Of a stretch of 64,000 nt of DNA, positions 16,493 to 26,598 are shown in pieces. Made by a program: the position numbers and the translations under genes. The notes beneath the pieces were generated by a model. It worked only from the letters and a program-made list of their open reading frames with translations, was not told where the DNA came from and ran no database searches. The stretch's first letter is position 1, and every line of letters begins with the position of its first letter. The DNA is from Bradyrhizobium sp. CB1717. Its GTDB lineage: Bacteria; Pseudomonadota; Alphaproteobacteria; Rhizobiales; Xanthobacteraceae. Where the stretch lies: positions 2,418,001 through 2,482,000 of the forward strand of contig NZ_CP121666.1 in assembly GCF_029714325.1 (NCBI RefSeq), given 5' to 3'.

Positions 16493-18603
16493 ATGACGAA
16501 AGCCGTACAAAAGATCACGCTGTCGCCTTCCCGGGACATCCCCTTCAACAAGCTCGTGCTCAGCCAGTCGAACGTTCGCCGCGTCAAGGCCGGTGTCTCG
16601 ATCGAGCAGCTAGCCGAGAGCATCGCGCAGCGTACGCTTCTGCAAAGTCTGAGTGTCCGGGCCGTTGTTGATGAAGATGGTAACGAGACCGGCATGTTCG
16701 AGGTGCCAGCGGGCGGCAGGCGCTATCGCGCTCTCGAGCTCCTGGTGAAGCAAAAACGAAAGGCGCAGGCGGTACCGTGCGTTGTGCGTGAAGGGGGTAT
16801 CGCCGCGGACGATTCGGTGGCGGAGAACGATGAGCGGGTCGGCCTGCACCCGCTCGATCAGTTTCGGGCCTTCCAGACACTCCGCGATCTCGGCATGTCC
16901 GAGGAAGACATCGCCGCCCGCCACTTCGTGAACCCAGCGATCGTGAAGCAGCGGCTGCGGCTGGCGTCGGTGTCGCCGAAGCTGCATGAGGTCTATGCCG
17001 AAGACGGCATGACTCTCGAGCAGCTCATGGCGTTCTCGGTCATGGCCGATCACGCCCGCCAGGAGCAAGTCTGGGAGAATGTCAGCCGTTCCGGCTATGA
17101 CGAGTCTTACCAGATCCGGCGCTTGCTCACCGAGAACACCGTACGCGGGTCCGATCGCCGCGCCCAATTTGTGGGCCTTGATCCTATCAGAACGCGGGTG
17201 GCGGCGTTCTGCGAGATCTGTTCGAGCACGACGACGGCGGCTGGCTTCAGGACGTCGTGCTGCTCGACCGCCTCGTTACCGAAAAGCTCAAGGCCGAGGC
17301 TGAGACGATTGCGGCCGAAGGTTGGAAGTGGATATCGGTCGCCGTAGAGTTCCCCTACGGTCACACCCAAGGCCTATGTGAAATCGAGGGCAGACCTGTC
17401 GATCTCTCGTCTGAGGGGCAGGCCACCATTGATGCGCTGAATGCAGAGCAGGCGAAGCTGGAAGCCGACTACCAGGATGCCGACGAATTGCCCGACGAGG
17501 TGGATCAGCGTCTCGGCGCAATCGAGTCGGCACTGGCGGCATTCGAAGACCGGCCGATGCTTTACGAACCGACGGAGATCGCCCGAGCGGGTGTCTTCAT
17601 CAGCATCGATTCCGAAGGACGGCTCTCCGTGGACCGGGGTTACGTCCGGCCGGAGGACGAGGTGCAGGAAATTGATCCTGATGTCGAGCAGGGCGCCGAC
17701 GCGCCGTCGACCGAAGGTCAAGGAGAGGGTCCCTCCGTCGAGCGCACGGTGATCGCAGTCGCGGGAAGTGCTCCTGACGTCGAAGAAGTTGATGAGGACG
17801 CGGCCAGGCCTCTGCCGGATCGGCTGACCACCGAGCTGACGGCGCATCGTACGCTGGCATTGCGGGATGCGCTGGCAGAAAATCCAGCGATTGCGTTCCA
17901 GGCCGTGCTGCATAACTTCGTGCTGACGGCCTTTTATCGGTTCGCATCGTCGGGGAGCTGTCTTGAGATCAGCCTTCGCACGCCGAATTTTCCCGCTCAA
18001 GCTCCTGGGTTGAGAGAAAGCGTGTCTGCGAAGGCGGTCGAGGCGCGGCATGAGGCCTGGAAGGCACGGTTGCCGAAGAGCGAAAGCGATCTCTGGGATG
18101 CACTCACGGCTCTTGATGGTCGTGCGCAGGCATCGCTGTTCGCCCATTGTGCATCATTTGCCGTCAACGCCGTCTATGAGCCAGCGAATCGCTACAATCA
18201 GGGGCGCGTCTCCGCCAATGGCGTTCGCACGCGTCTCGACCAGGCTGAGGTGCTGGTCCGCGCAGTCAGACTCGACATGGCGGAGGTTGGTTGGCGACCG
18301 ACCGTCGACAACTATCTCGGCCGGGTCACCAAGCCGCGGATTCTGGAAGCGGTGCGGGAAGCCAAGGGCGAGTCGTCGGCCCAACTGGTCGACCATCTGA
18401 AGAAGGCTGAGATGGCAAAGGAGGCCGAGCGTCTACTCTATGGCTCGGGCTGGTTGCCAGGGCCGCTGCGTCTCGTCGATCTCAATGCGGCGCCAGTGGT
18501 GCAGGAGGGCGAAGCGGGCCCTCTGCCCGACTTCCTTGCCGATGAGAAGGATCAAGAGAACGGCGGCGACGAAGATCCGCAACAGCTCGACGCGGCTGAG
18601 TGA
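16493..18603 (+). pseudogene. ParB-like partition/nuclease protein, frameshifted
   Basis: A large ParB/Spo0J-family protein of the kind carried by rhizobial ICEs and plasmids. The first frame gives IPFNKLVLSQSNVRR, VPAGGRRYRALELL (the ParB nuclease-like core) and ENDERVGLHPLDQFRAF, then HTH-like MSEEDIAARHFVNPAIVKQR. It leaves frame after VGLD at 17182. The second frame continues YQNAGGGVLRDLFEHDD to the stop at 18603. Restoring one base between 17182 and 17183 gives a 703-residue protein, the usual size for this class. As sequenced only about 230 correct residues would be made, though the downstream part could be expressed separately from ATG or GTG codons after 17250. An assembly error is possible. 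Confidence 0.85.
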
Positions 18604-18616
18604 AAACACTGAGCGG

Positions 18617-18671
18617 GACGGCTCCGGCCGTCCTGCGGTTGCTTGGGGACCGGTGCACAGTGCCGGTCCCC
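18617..18671 (+). terminator. Double hairpin after the ParB-like gene
   Basis: GACGGC-TCCG-GCCGTC at 18617-18632 is followed by GGGGACCGG (18645-18653) pairing with CCGGTCCCC (18663-18671). The second stem is nine perfect base pairs and is followed by ATTCTT, a weak T-rich tail. A terminator or processing site between the ParB-like gene and the helicase gene is likely. Confidence 0.6.
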
Positions 18672-18787
18672 ATTCTTATGGGTGAGGGCTCAGAGGGAGA
18701 GCTAGGCCGGGAAGGGTTTGAGCCGTTGGGGCGGAGGAGAGCGCCTGATGGTTCGACCCGTTCCTGCTCTCCGAAAGAAATCCTGCC

Positions 18788-21700
18788 ATGACCGAATCTC
18801 TTGCCGGCGGCGTCGCCACGCCGCTCTCCATGCGTGCCGCTGCAAATCTCACCTCAGCCGCCGTCAGGGCCGCGCGACAGCTTCTGACCGAGCTCGAACG
18901 CGGCCGGCGCATCGATGCCGCTGTTCTGCGTAGCGCCATGGAAGCCGCCTTTGGCGCTTCGGACACAGCCGGCGTTTGGAACTGGAAAACCGCCTATGAC
19001 GTCTGCGAGGCGGCAACCGTTCTGTTCCTTCGCAAATTCGGCCCGGCGATGCGCGCCAAGGCCGGCTCGACCGTCGCCATGCTACCGATGCTTGTGAAGG
19101 TCGCGAGCTGTTTGCCGACCCATACGCGGCGTTCCGAGGACAGTCAGGCGCTTCAGCAATTCTCGACACCGATCCAGCTCGGGCTTGCGGCATGCACCGC
19201 AGCCGGCATTGCGCCGGCCGATCGCGTCCTGGAGCCCTCCGCGGGGACCGGTTTGCTCGCCGTGTTTGCCGAGCTCGCCGGCGGTGCCTTGGTGTTGAAC
19301 GAGTTGGCCGAGGCTCGCGCATCGCTGCTCGATCGTCTCTTCGCAAGCGTTAAGGTTACGCGGTTCGACGCCGCCCAGATCGACGATCATCTCGACGCCA
19401 GTGTCGTACCGAGCGTCGTACTGATGAACCCGCCGTTCTCCGCGCTGGCGAATGTCGATCGACGGATGGAGGATGCGGCTCTCCGTCACATCGCTTCATC
19501 GCTCGGGCGTCTTTGCGACGGTGGACGCCTCGTCGCGATCACCGGCTCCGGCTTCGCACCGGATAACCCAGCATGGCGAGAATCCTTTGTGCGGCTCCAG
19601 GAACGCGGACAGGTGGTGTTTTCCGCCGCGATCGACGGCACCGTTTACGCGAAGCACGGAACACAAATCGACACACGGCTGCTTGTGATTGACAAGCTGC
19701 CCGCTGCCGATCCGACGGCTTTTCCAGCTTCGCCAGGCATGGCGGCCGACATCGCTACCTTGCTCGAATGGGTGAACCAGCATGTGCCTCCAAGGCTGCC
19801 CGTCGCCATGTCTCCGGAGATCGTCGCTATCGAGCGGCCGGCTATGTCGCGATCGCTGGGCGCCGTTGCACCACGCTCATCGTCTTCTTCGAGAGACGCC
19901 GCGCCAGAAGGCGTCGAACTTACGTACGAGACGGTTGAATGGTCGCCGCCAGAAGGCGCCCGGCTGACTGATGCGCTTTACGAGGAATACGCACTGCAAT
20001 CGATTCGTATTCCCGGATCGTGCGCACACCCGACCAAACTCGTGCAGTCCGCGGCGATGGCGTCCGTTGCGTCACCGAAGCCATCGTATCGTCCGTACCT
20101 GCCTTCGACTCTGTTGGCAGACGGAGTTCTGTCGGACGCTCAGCTCGAGAGCGTCATCTATGCCGGCGAGGCACATTCCGAGTTTATCGCGGGCTCCTGG
20201 ACGGTCGACGCGACCTTTGATGTTTTGGCCGCCGCGCGCGACGACGCGGAAAATGCGGTCCGCTTTCGCCGCGGCTGGTTCTTGGGCGATGGCACCGGGG
20301 CGGGCAAGGGGCGGCAGGTCGCGGGGATCCTGCTCGACAACTGGCTCAAGGGCCGCCGCCGTGCGATCTGGATCAGCAAGTCCGACAAGCTGATCGAGGA
20401 CGCGCAGCGCGATTGGTCCGCGCTCGGCATGGAGCGCCTGCTGGTTACGCCTCTTTCTCGCTTTCGACAGGGCACCCCGATCCGGCTTGCGGAAGGCCTC
20501 CTATTTACCACCTACGCCACGCTAAGGACCGACGAGCGTGGCGAAAAGCTTTCGCGCGTCAGGCAGATCGTCGAATGGTTGGGCTCGGACTTCGACGGAG
20601 TGATCATCTTCGACGAGAGCCACGCCATGCAGAATGCGGTCGGGGGCAAGGGCGAGCGCGGCGATCAGGCGGCCTCTCAGCAGGGGCGCGCGGGCTTGAG
20701 GCTTCAGCACGCCTTGCCGAATGCACGCGTGGTTTATGTGTCGGCGACGGGCGCCACCATGGTTCATAACCTCGCTTATGCCCAACGCCTCGGCCTTTGG
20801 GGCGGCGCCGACTTTCCGTTCGCCACCCGCGCCGAGTTCGTCGAAGCAATCGAGGAGGGCGGCGTCGCGGCCATGGAGGTGCTGGCGCGCGACCTCAAGG
20901 CGCTCGGACTCTACGCGGCCCGCTCGCTGTCTTACGAGGGCGTCGAGTACGACTTGGTGGAGCACCAGCTTACGCCGGAGCAGGTTCGCATTTACGACGC
21001 CTATGCCGGTGCGTTCAGCGTCATCCATAATAACCTCGATGCGGCGATGCGAGCCGCCAACATCACAGGCGCAACGGGAACGCTGAACGGGCAGGCCAAA
21101 TCTGCGGCCCGCTCGGCCTTCGAGAGCGCGAAGCAGCGCTTCTTCGGTCACCTCCTCACCTCGATGAAGACGCCGTCTCTCATCCGATCGATCGAGCAGG
21201 ATCTTGAGGGTGGACACGCAGCGGTCATCCAGATCGTGTCGACGGGCGAAGCGCTGATGGAGCGCCGGCTCGCTGAGATCCCGACCGAAGAATGGGGCGA
21301 CATCCAGGTCGACATCACGCCGCGCGAGTATGTCCTCGACTACCTCGCTCATTCCTTCCCAGTCCAGCTCTACGAACCCTTCACCGACTCGGAAGGTAAC
21401 CTCTGCTCCCGGCCTGTCTATCGCGACGGCCAGCCGGTCGAGAGCCGGGAAGCCGTCGCACGACGCGACCGCCTCATCGACAAGCTTGCCTCGCTACCGC
21501 CGGTACCCGGCGCGCTGGATCAAGTCGTCCAGCGCTTCGGCACCGACATGGTCGCCGAGGTCACCGGCCGCTCGCGCCGCATTGTGCGCAAGCGCGACCG
21601 GCTGGTGGTCGAAAACCGAGCCGGATCGGCCAACCTCGCGGAGACTTCGGCCTTCATGGATGACGTCAAGCGGATCCTTGTGTTCTCCGACGCGGGCGGC

Positions 21701-23107
21701 ACAGGGAGGAGCTACCATGCCGAACTTTCGGCTCGGAATCGCCGCCTGCGAGTCCATTACCTGCTCGAGCCCGGCTGGAAGGCCGACGCCGCGATCCAGG
21801 GGCTCGGCCGGACCAACCGGACCAACCAGGCGCAGCCGCCCCTGTTTCGTCCGATTGCGACCGACGTGAAGGCCGAAAAGCGCTTTCTCAGCACCATTGC
21901 CCGCCGGCTCGACACGCTGGGGGCCATCACGCGCGGCCAACGCCAGACCGGAGGGCAGGGCCTGTTCCGGCCCGAGGACAACCTTGAAAGCCAGTACGGC
22001 CGCGACGCGTTGCGTCAGCTCTACACGCTGCTCGCGCGAGGCAAGGTCGACGGCTGCTCGCTTGGGAGCTTCGAGGATGCGACCGGTCTGAAGCTCATGG
22101 ATGCCAATGGGCTCAGGGATGACCTGCCGCCGATCACGACCTTTCTGAACAGGTTATTGGCGCTCACCATCGGCCTACAGAATGTGCTGTTCACCGCCTT
22201 CGAGCAGCTCTTGACCGCTCGGATCGAAGGCGCGGTTGCATCCGGCACCTACGACGTGGGGTTGGAAACCCTCCGTGCCGAGAGCTTCGTCGTCACCGAC
22301 CGGCGGACGATCTATGAGCATCCGGGGACCGGCGCTGAGACCCGGCTGCTCACGGTCGCCCAGCGCCAGCGCAATCATCCGGTGAGTCTGGATGACGCTC
22401 TTGCACGTCTTTCCGATCGTCAGGCCGTCCTGCTCGTCAATGAGCGCTCGGGAAGAGCCGCCGTGCAGGTCCCTGCGACGAGCGTCATGCTCGATGACGG
22501 CGAGATCGAGCGGCGCGTCCGTCTGATCCGGCCGATGGATCAGCACACGGTTCCCTTGACCACCATGGCCGAAAGTCATTGGGACGAAGCAGATTGTGAA
22601 CGCTTTGCCTCGACCTGGCTGGCGGAGCTTGCCGAGGTCCCCGAGTTCACGGAAAGCACGATCCACGTCGTGGCGGGCTTGCTGCTACCCATCTGGAAGC
22701 GGCTGCCGAACGAATCGACCCGCGTCTATCGGCTCCAGACCGATGCGGGCGAACGCATCATCGGCCGCAAGGTTTCGGCCGCGTGGGTCGCAAATGTCCT
22801 TGCCGCAGAGGCCCCTTCACTGACGCCGGGCGCTGCCTTTGCTGCGCTGATGGAGGGACGGACCGTTCTCGAACTTGCGGAGGAACTTCAGCTTCGTCGG
22901 GTTCGGGTGATGGGGGCATATCGCATCGAACTGTCGGGCTTCCACGACACGATGCGCGATCGCCTGCGGGCTTACGGCCTTTTTGGGGAGATCATCTCCT
23001 GGAAGCTGCGCATGTTCGTGCCCACGGACGCGAGCGGCGTGGAGGTCCTGTCGAAAGTGCTCGACACGTATCCGCTAGCGCGCATCAGTGAGCGGGAGGC
23101 CGCCTAA
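18788..23107 (+). CDS. Fused adenine-type methyltransferase and Strawberry-notch-like helicase
   Basis: A 1439-residue protein. The N-terminal third is an S-adenosylmethionine-dependent methyltransferase: LEPSAGTGLLAVFAELAGG binds the cofactor and LMNPPFSALAN near residue 211 is the NPPF catalytic motif typical of N6-adenine methylases. From about residue 440 follows a superfamily 2 helicase of the Strawberry-notch type, with GDGTGAGKGRQ (Walker A) near 499, FDESHAM (DExH) near 606, a VSATGATMVHNL motif, and FSDAGGTGRSYHA plus QGLGRTNRTNQ as C-terminal helicase motifs. It has a restriction- or anti-restriction-like build, with modification and translocation in one chain, and is a regular ICE and plasmid gene in rhizobia. 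Its stop overlaps the next start. Confidence 0.9.
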   Translation: MTESLAGGVATPLSMRAAANLTSAAVRAARQLLTELERGRRIDAAVLRSAMEAAFGASDTAGVWNWKTAYDVCEAATVLFLRKFGPAMRAKAGSTVAMLPMLVKVASCLPTHTRRSEDSQALQQFSTPIQLGLAACTAAGIAPADRVLEPSAGTGLLAVFAELAGGALVLNELAEARASLLDRLFASVKVTRFDAAQIDDHLDASVVPSVVLMNPPFSALANVDRRMEDAALRHIASSLGRLCDGGRLVAITGSGFAPDNPAWRESFVRLQERGQVVFSAAIDGTVYAKHGTQIDTRLLVIDKLPAADPTAFPASPGMAADIATLLEWVNQHVPPRLPVAMSPEIVAIERPAMSRSLGAVAPRSSSSSRDAAPEGVELTYETVEWSPPEGARLTDALYEEYALQSIRIPGSCAHPTKLVQSAAMASVASPKPSYRPYLPSTLLADGVLSDAQLESVIYAGEAHSEFIAGSWTVDATFDVLAAARDDAENAVRFRRGWFLGDGTGAGKGRQVAGILLDNWLKGRRRAIWISKSDKLIEDAQRDWSALGMERLLVTPLSRFRQGTPIRLAEGLLFTTYATLRTDERGEKLSRVRQIVEWLGSDFDGVIIFDESHAMQNAVGGKGERGDQAASQQGRAGLRLQHALPNARVVYVSATGATMVHNLAYAQRLGLWGGADFPFATRAEFVEAIEEGGVAAMEVLARDLKALGLYAARSLSYEGVEYDLVEHQLTPEQVRIYDAYAGAFSVIHNNLDAAMRAANITGATGTLNGQAKSAARSAFESAKQRFFGHLLTSMKTPSLIRSIEQDLEGGHAAVIQIVSTGEALMERRLAEIPTEEWGDIQVDITPREYVLDYLAHSFPVQLYEPFTDSEGNLCSRPVYRDGQPVESREAVARRDRLIDKLASLPPVPGALDQVVQRFGTDMVAEVTGRSRRIVRKRDRLVVENRAGSANLAETSAFMDDVKRILVFSDAGGTGRSYHAELSARNRRLRVHYLLEPGWKADAAIQGLGRTNRTNQAQPPLFRPIATDVKAEKRFLSTIARRLDTLGAITRGQRQTGGQGLFRPEDNLESQYGRDALRQLYTLLARGKVDGCSLGSFEDATGLKLMDANGLRDDLPPITTFLNRLLALTIGLQNVLFTAFEQLLTARIEGAVASGTYDVGLETLRAESFVVTDRRTIYEHPGTGAETRLLTVAQRQRNHPVSLDDALARLSDRQAVLLVNERSGRAAVQVPATSVMLDDGEIERRVRLIRPMDQHTVPLTTMAESHWDEADCERFASTWLAELAEVPEFTESTIHVVAGLLLPIWKRLPNESTRVYRLQTDAGERIIGRKVSAAWVANVLAAEAPSLTPGAAFAALMEGRTVLELAEELQLRRVRVMGAYRIELSGFHDTMRDRLRAYGLFGEIISWKLRMFVPTDASGVEVLSKVLDTYPLARISEREAA

Positions 23108-24168
23108 TGTCCCGCGATGCTTCCGAACTGGCACGCCGACTCGCGCGCGACGCCGAAGCGGTGTGCCGACACTATCTCTCCAATGGCAGGCGGGCGGGGC
23201 GGTACTGGGTGGTGGGCGACGTCCACAACACGCCCGGCCGCTCGTTGTTTGTGCGGCTCCAGGAATCGCCGAAGGGCTTCGCCGGCAAGTGGACCGATGC
23301 CGCGACCGGGGAGCATGGCGATCTCCTCGATATCATCCGCGAAAGCCTTGCCTTGCGAGACTTCCGCGAGGTCGCCGAGGAGGCGAGGCGCTTTCTGAAG
23401 CTGCCTCGTTCTGAGGAGCAGTCACTCCCGAGACCGGTTCGTACAGTCGTGCCGGCCGGATCGCAAGAAGCCGCTCGTCGACTTTTTGCGATATCCGGTC
23501 CGATCGAAGGGACGTTGGCGGAAACGTATTTGCAGCGTCGCGGAATAGCCCACATCCACCATGCTGGCAGCCTCCGCTTCCACCCACGTTGCTACTATCG
23601 GCCCGACGATCATTTGCCGACCGAAGCCTGGCCGGCGATGATAGCCTCTGTCACGAACCTCGAGGGACGGATCACCGGTGTGCATCGCACCTGGCTAGAT
23701 CCACACGGCTTTGATCGCGTGCGGCTCGGCAAGGCCCCGATTGACACGCCACGACGGGCCATGGGCGACTTGCTTGGTAACGCCGTTCGCTTCGGCGTGG
23801 TGGACGACGTACTCGCTGCGGGCGAGGGGATCGAGACGATGCTTTCGCTGCGCTACGTGTTGCCGACCTTGCCCATGACCGCTGCTCTCTCGGCCAATCA
23901 CCTCTCAGCCATGTTGCTGCCTTCTGGCCTACGCCGACTCTATATCGCCCGCGACGCAGATGCCGCTGGAGATGCCGTACAGGCAGTTCTCACCCAGCGC
24001 GCGGAAGAGGTCGGCATTGCAGCCATCCCGCTGTCGCCTCGGCTGGGCGACTTCAACGAAGATCTGCACATCTTCGGCCTCGAGGCCCTCCGAGCAGCGT
24101 TGCTCCTTCAACTCGTACCGGAGGACGTCGTCCGCTTCCTGCATTCTCCGACGGTAGCTGCGGAATAG
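23107..24168 (+). CDS. Toprim-domain primase-like protein
   Basis: A 353-residue protein with an N-terminal DUF7146-like region (RAGRYWVVGDVHNTPGRSLF, GKWTDAATGEHGDLLDI) and a C-terminal Toprim domain from about residue 230. The Toprim signature is present: LAAGEGIETMLS supplies the catalytic glutamate and LYIARDADAAGDAV the DxD metal site. Such proteins are primase- or topoisomerase-like enzymes carried by plasmids and ICEs and may prime the transferred strand. ATG 23107 overlaps the stop of the methyltransferase-helicase gene by one base (TAATG), so the two are coupled and may work on the same DNA. Confidence 0.87.
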   Translation: MSRDASELARRLARDAEAVCRHYLSNGRRAGRYWVVGDVHNTPGRSLFVRLQESPKGFAGKWTDAATGEHGDLLDIIRESLALRDFREVAEEARRFLKLPRSEEQSLPRPVRTVVPAGSQEAARRLFAISGPIEGTLAETYLQRRGIAHIHHAGSLRFHPRCYYRPDDHLPTEAWPAMIASVTNLEGRITGVHRTWLDPHGFDRVRLGKAPIDTPRRAMGDLLGNAVRFGVVDDVLAAGEGIETMLSLRYVLPTLPMTAALSANHLSAMLLPSGLRRLYIARDADAAGDAVQAVLTQRAEEVGIAAIPLSPRLGDFNEDLHIFGLEALRAALLLQLVPEDVVRFLHSPTVAAE

Positions 24169-24291
24169 CCCGTGCACTTCGATCGGGGTCGACAGCCCGG
24201 TCACGACGCGTCCAATGCCGGAAGAGCACGCGACCACGGCCTTCTAGAGGGCGATCGGACGGCAAGCGGCTCGGGCCGGCAATGGCTGCGA

Positions 24292-24506
24292 CCGGCTATT
24301 TTCCGCCGCCCGCCGGCGACGAGAATACACATTAACCATCTAGCGAGCGCGCTTTGCATCGCGAAGCAAAATAGCCGGCCTCCGCCATCCTCCGCTGCCG
24401 CTGCGGCCCTCCGCTCCGCTCCGGGTTCTGGCCCGCTCCGCCTGCCGTCTGAGTGATCGCCACGAAGGCCGCGATGGTCGCGGCCGATCCAGCAAAGGAT
24501 CGCTCC
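24292..24506 (+). promoter_or_regulatory. Structured leader of the DUF2493 gene (class B)
   Basis: CCGGCTATTTT at 24292-24302 pairs perfectly with AAAATAGCCGG at 24368-24378. A TCCTCCGCTGC box follows, and GGCCGCGA (24467-24474) then pairs with TCGCGGCC (24478-24485) just before the ribosome binding site. The DUF736 gene has the same series: an 11-bp stem of different sequence, the TCCTCCGCTGC box, and a GATCGCCA-led GC hairpin. Confidence 0.6.
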
Positions 24507-25430
24507 ATGACCGAGCACGACGACATCGAACCGCCGCACGCCGCATCTCCAACCGACCATGCTCTCACCGAATTGCAGCTCTTCGGCTATCGCGCCTTTG
24601 ACGACGAGCCCGATCCACGGCCGCTTCCCGAGGGGAAGATCATCGCCGGCGCCGTCGCCGATATCTTTGACGCCCTGGTCGTAACGTTGAGCGACACACG
24701 GCTTGAACCGGACCTCGACGATCTGCTCTGGTCGACCGTCAACCTGTTCCATCGGGCCGTCGCCCGCGTTGGTCGCCAGCTAGACGATAATGAACAGGCG
24801 CAGCGGAAGAGCCAGCGCGAGCAGGACGGCTCCGAAGTTCGATCAGTCGAACTCGAGCGCGTCACGGCGGAAGGCATCACGCTGATTGAGCGTCGCAACT
24901 GCCTGGAACTCTTCCGTGACCAGGCCATCGGGCGCTTTGAGACTCACACCGGCTCATTCTGGCGCCCTCGATCGGGATCGCTGGTGAACCATCGTACGCT
25001 GACCGCTTCGATGATCGATTCCCGCGACTTCATCGCGGCCAAGCGCCGCGCCGAAACCGAGGTCATGTTGCCGCCTGGTCCGAAGATCGCACTCACCGGC
25101 GGGCTCGACTTCAACGACCACCACCTCATCTGGGATCGTCTCGACAAAGTTCACGCCAAGCATCCCGACATGGTCCTGCTCCATGGTGGCTCTCCGAAAG
25201 GGGCTGAACTGATCGCCTCCAAATGGGCGACCACCCGCAAAGTGCCCCAGATCGCCTTCAAGCCCGATTGGACGAAACATGCCAAGGCGGCACCGTTCAA
25301 GCGCAACGATGCCATGCTCGAACTCCTGCCGATCGGTGTCATGCACTTCCCGGGCACGGGCATCCAGGACAACCTCGCCGACAAGGCGAAGCGGCTCGGC
25401 ATCCCCGTCTGGAGGTTCGGCGGCGCGTGA
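24507..25430 (+). CDS. DUF2493 domain protein
   Basis: A 307-residue protein from ATG 24507 (AAGGAT upstream). The N-terminal 200 residues are helical. The C-terminal 110 residues are the DUF2493 domain: KIALTGGLDFNDHHLIWDRL, MVLLHGGSPKGAELIASKWA, FKPDWTKHAKAAPFKRN and a final IPVWRF. DUF2493 has a Rossmann-like fold related to the DprA/SLOG nucleotide-binding group, so it may bind a nucleotide or DNA-derived ligand. The gene is a standard member of this ICE block. A shared structured leader precedes it and DUF736. Confidence 0.87.
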   Translation: MTEHDDIEPPHAASPTDHALTELQLFGYRAFDDEPDPRPLPEGKIIAGAVADIFDALVVTLSDTRLEPDLDDLLWSTVNLFHRAVARVGRQLDDNEQAQRKSQREQDGSEVRSVELERVTAEGITLIERRNCLELFRDQAIGRFETHTGSFWRPRSGSLVNHRTLTASMIDSRDFIAAKRRAETEVMLPPGPKIALTGGLDFNDHHLIWDRLDKVHAKHPDMVLLHGGSPKGAELIASKWATTRKVPQIAFKPDWTKHAKAAPFKRNDAMLELLPIGVMHFPGTGIQDNLADKAKRLGIPVWRFGGA

Positions 25431-25570
25431 GCGCCTTCTTCCAGCCTCTAAACGGCGAAGCGGAGTTGCATGCGCCGCAACTCCGCCTCGTTTCGGACTC
25501 ATATCCAGAGTTGCGCCGTGGTGGTGGTGGAAGGCGCGACTGGTAGATCTATGGACATGGAGCCACCACC

Positions 25571-26020
25571 ATGCTCGCCCTTGGGCTTGTTCTCAACACA
25601 CTCGGCATTGGCTTATTCTGCTGGGCAATCTTTGCGCTCGCTGTGTATGCCCTGCCGTTTTTCGTCGCACTAAGTATCGGGATGACGGCGCTTCACAGCG
25701 GCGCTGGTTTGATCGGTGCGCTGCTTATCGCGACAGCCGGCGGTGCGCTGACGCTCGTCCTCGGCCAAGTCGCCGTCGCTGTTACTCGGCCCTTGGCCTT
25801 GCGCATCGCGATCGCGACAGCATTCGCTGTTCCCGCCGCGGTCGCCGGCTATCATGTGGTATTCGCCGTGTCGCAGATCGGGGTGCTTTCGCTGACTTGG
25901 CGTGAGGTCTTCGCTTGCCTGGGCGCCGTTTGCGTTGGCGTGACGGCGTGGATGCGCTTGATCGCTTTGGCGGAGACCGCCCGTTCGAGCGGGATGGGGG
26001 TAGTGGAGAACCCGTCCTAA
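25571..26020 (+). CDS. Hypothetical four-helix membrane protein
   Basis: A 149-residue very hydrophobic protein with about four membrane segments: residues 2-30 (LALGLVLNTLGIGLFCWAIF region), 45-65, 78-100 and 112-130. The C-terminus is polar. It is found after DUF2493 in this kind of ICE as far as I recall, and has no known function; surface exclusion or envelope modification would be guesses. ATG 25571 follows GGAGCCACC. Confidence 0.65.
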   Translation: MLALGLVLNTLGIGLFCWAIFALAVYALPFFVALSIGMTALHSGAGLIGALLIATAGGALTLVLGQVAVAVTRPLALRIAIATAFAVPAAVAGYHVVFAVSQIGVLSLTWREVFACLGAVCVGVTAWMRLIALAETARSSGMGVVENPS

Positions 26021-26427
26021 CCAGTTCTTACGGCCACATGGCCAGAGGGGGCGACCTTGTCCCCCTTCATCGTCGAAAAGGTGCGCGTAAACCGTCGCGT
26101 TGAACCGGGGATGATCGAGACCTGAGCGGGGGAGCGGCAGTCATCCTCGGAGCTCCTCGATCAAGCCGCCGGCATTTCGGTTTGCCCGCGCATCCGCGGC
26201 GGAGCGGTGTTAACCTCGATCCGTTCTTGGGAGACGATGCCGCCCTTTGCAGGAGATTGTTTCTCTTTCCTCGCTAAATTGTTCCGACCTCTTGTTCATC
26301 AAAACCGAGATAGCCACGCTTCTTCAGAGATTGTGGTTCAGCACGCGGACTTACGTGGCCTCGTTGATGGCTTGATCTGGCCGAAGACCGGCTTCACCTC
26401 GATCGTCTGAGCCGCAACGCCGTTGAT
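26021..26427. other. Intergenic region before the DUF736 leader
   Basis: About 400 bp without a frame I would defend. Short open frames exist on both strands but none has a ribosome binding site and recognisable sequence. It probably holds the promoter for the DUF736 gene. Confidence 0.35.
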
Positions 26428-26598
26428 GCGACTTTCTTCCCCTGGGCTTCGCCCATTCCTCGCGAGACAAGAAAGTCGCCACAACGACGTCCTCCGCTGC
26501 GCTCCAGCCCGAGCGGGTGCGTCGCCGATCGTCCTCGGCCCTAGATCGCCATCGAGGCCGCGGTGGTCGCGGGCTCGAAACACAACAGGAGAAGTGAC
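26428..26598 (+). promoter_or_regulatory. Structured leader of the DUF736 gene (class B)
   Basis: GCGACTTTCTT at 26428-26438 pairs perfectly with AAGAAAGTCGC at 26469-26479; inside, TGGGC-TTC-GCCCA forms a second hairpin. TCCTCCGCTGC follows, then the stem CCGCG-GTGG-TCGCGG at 26558-26572 and AGGAGA before ATG 26599. The stem length, box and terminal hairpin match the DUF2493 leader while the stem sequence differs. Confidence 0.6.
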
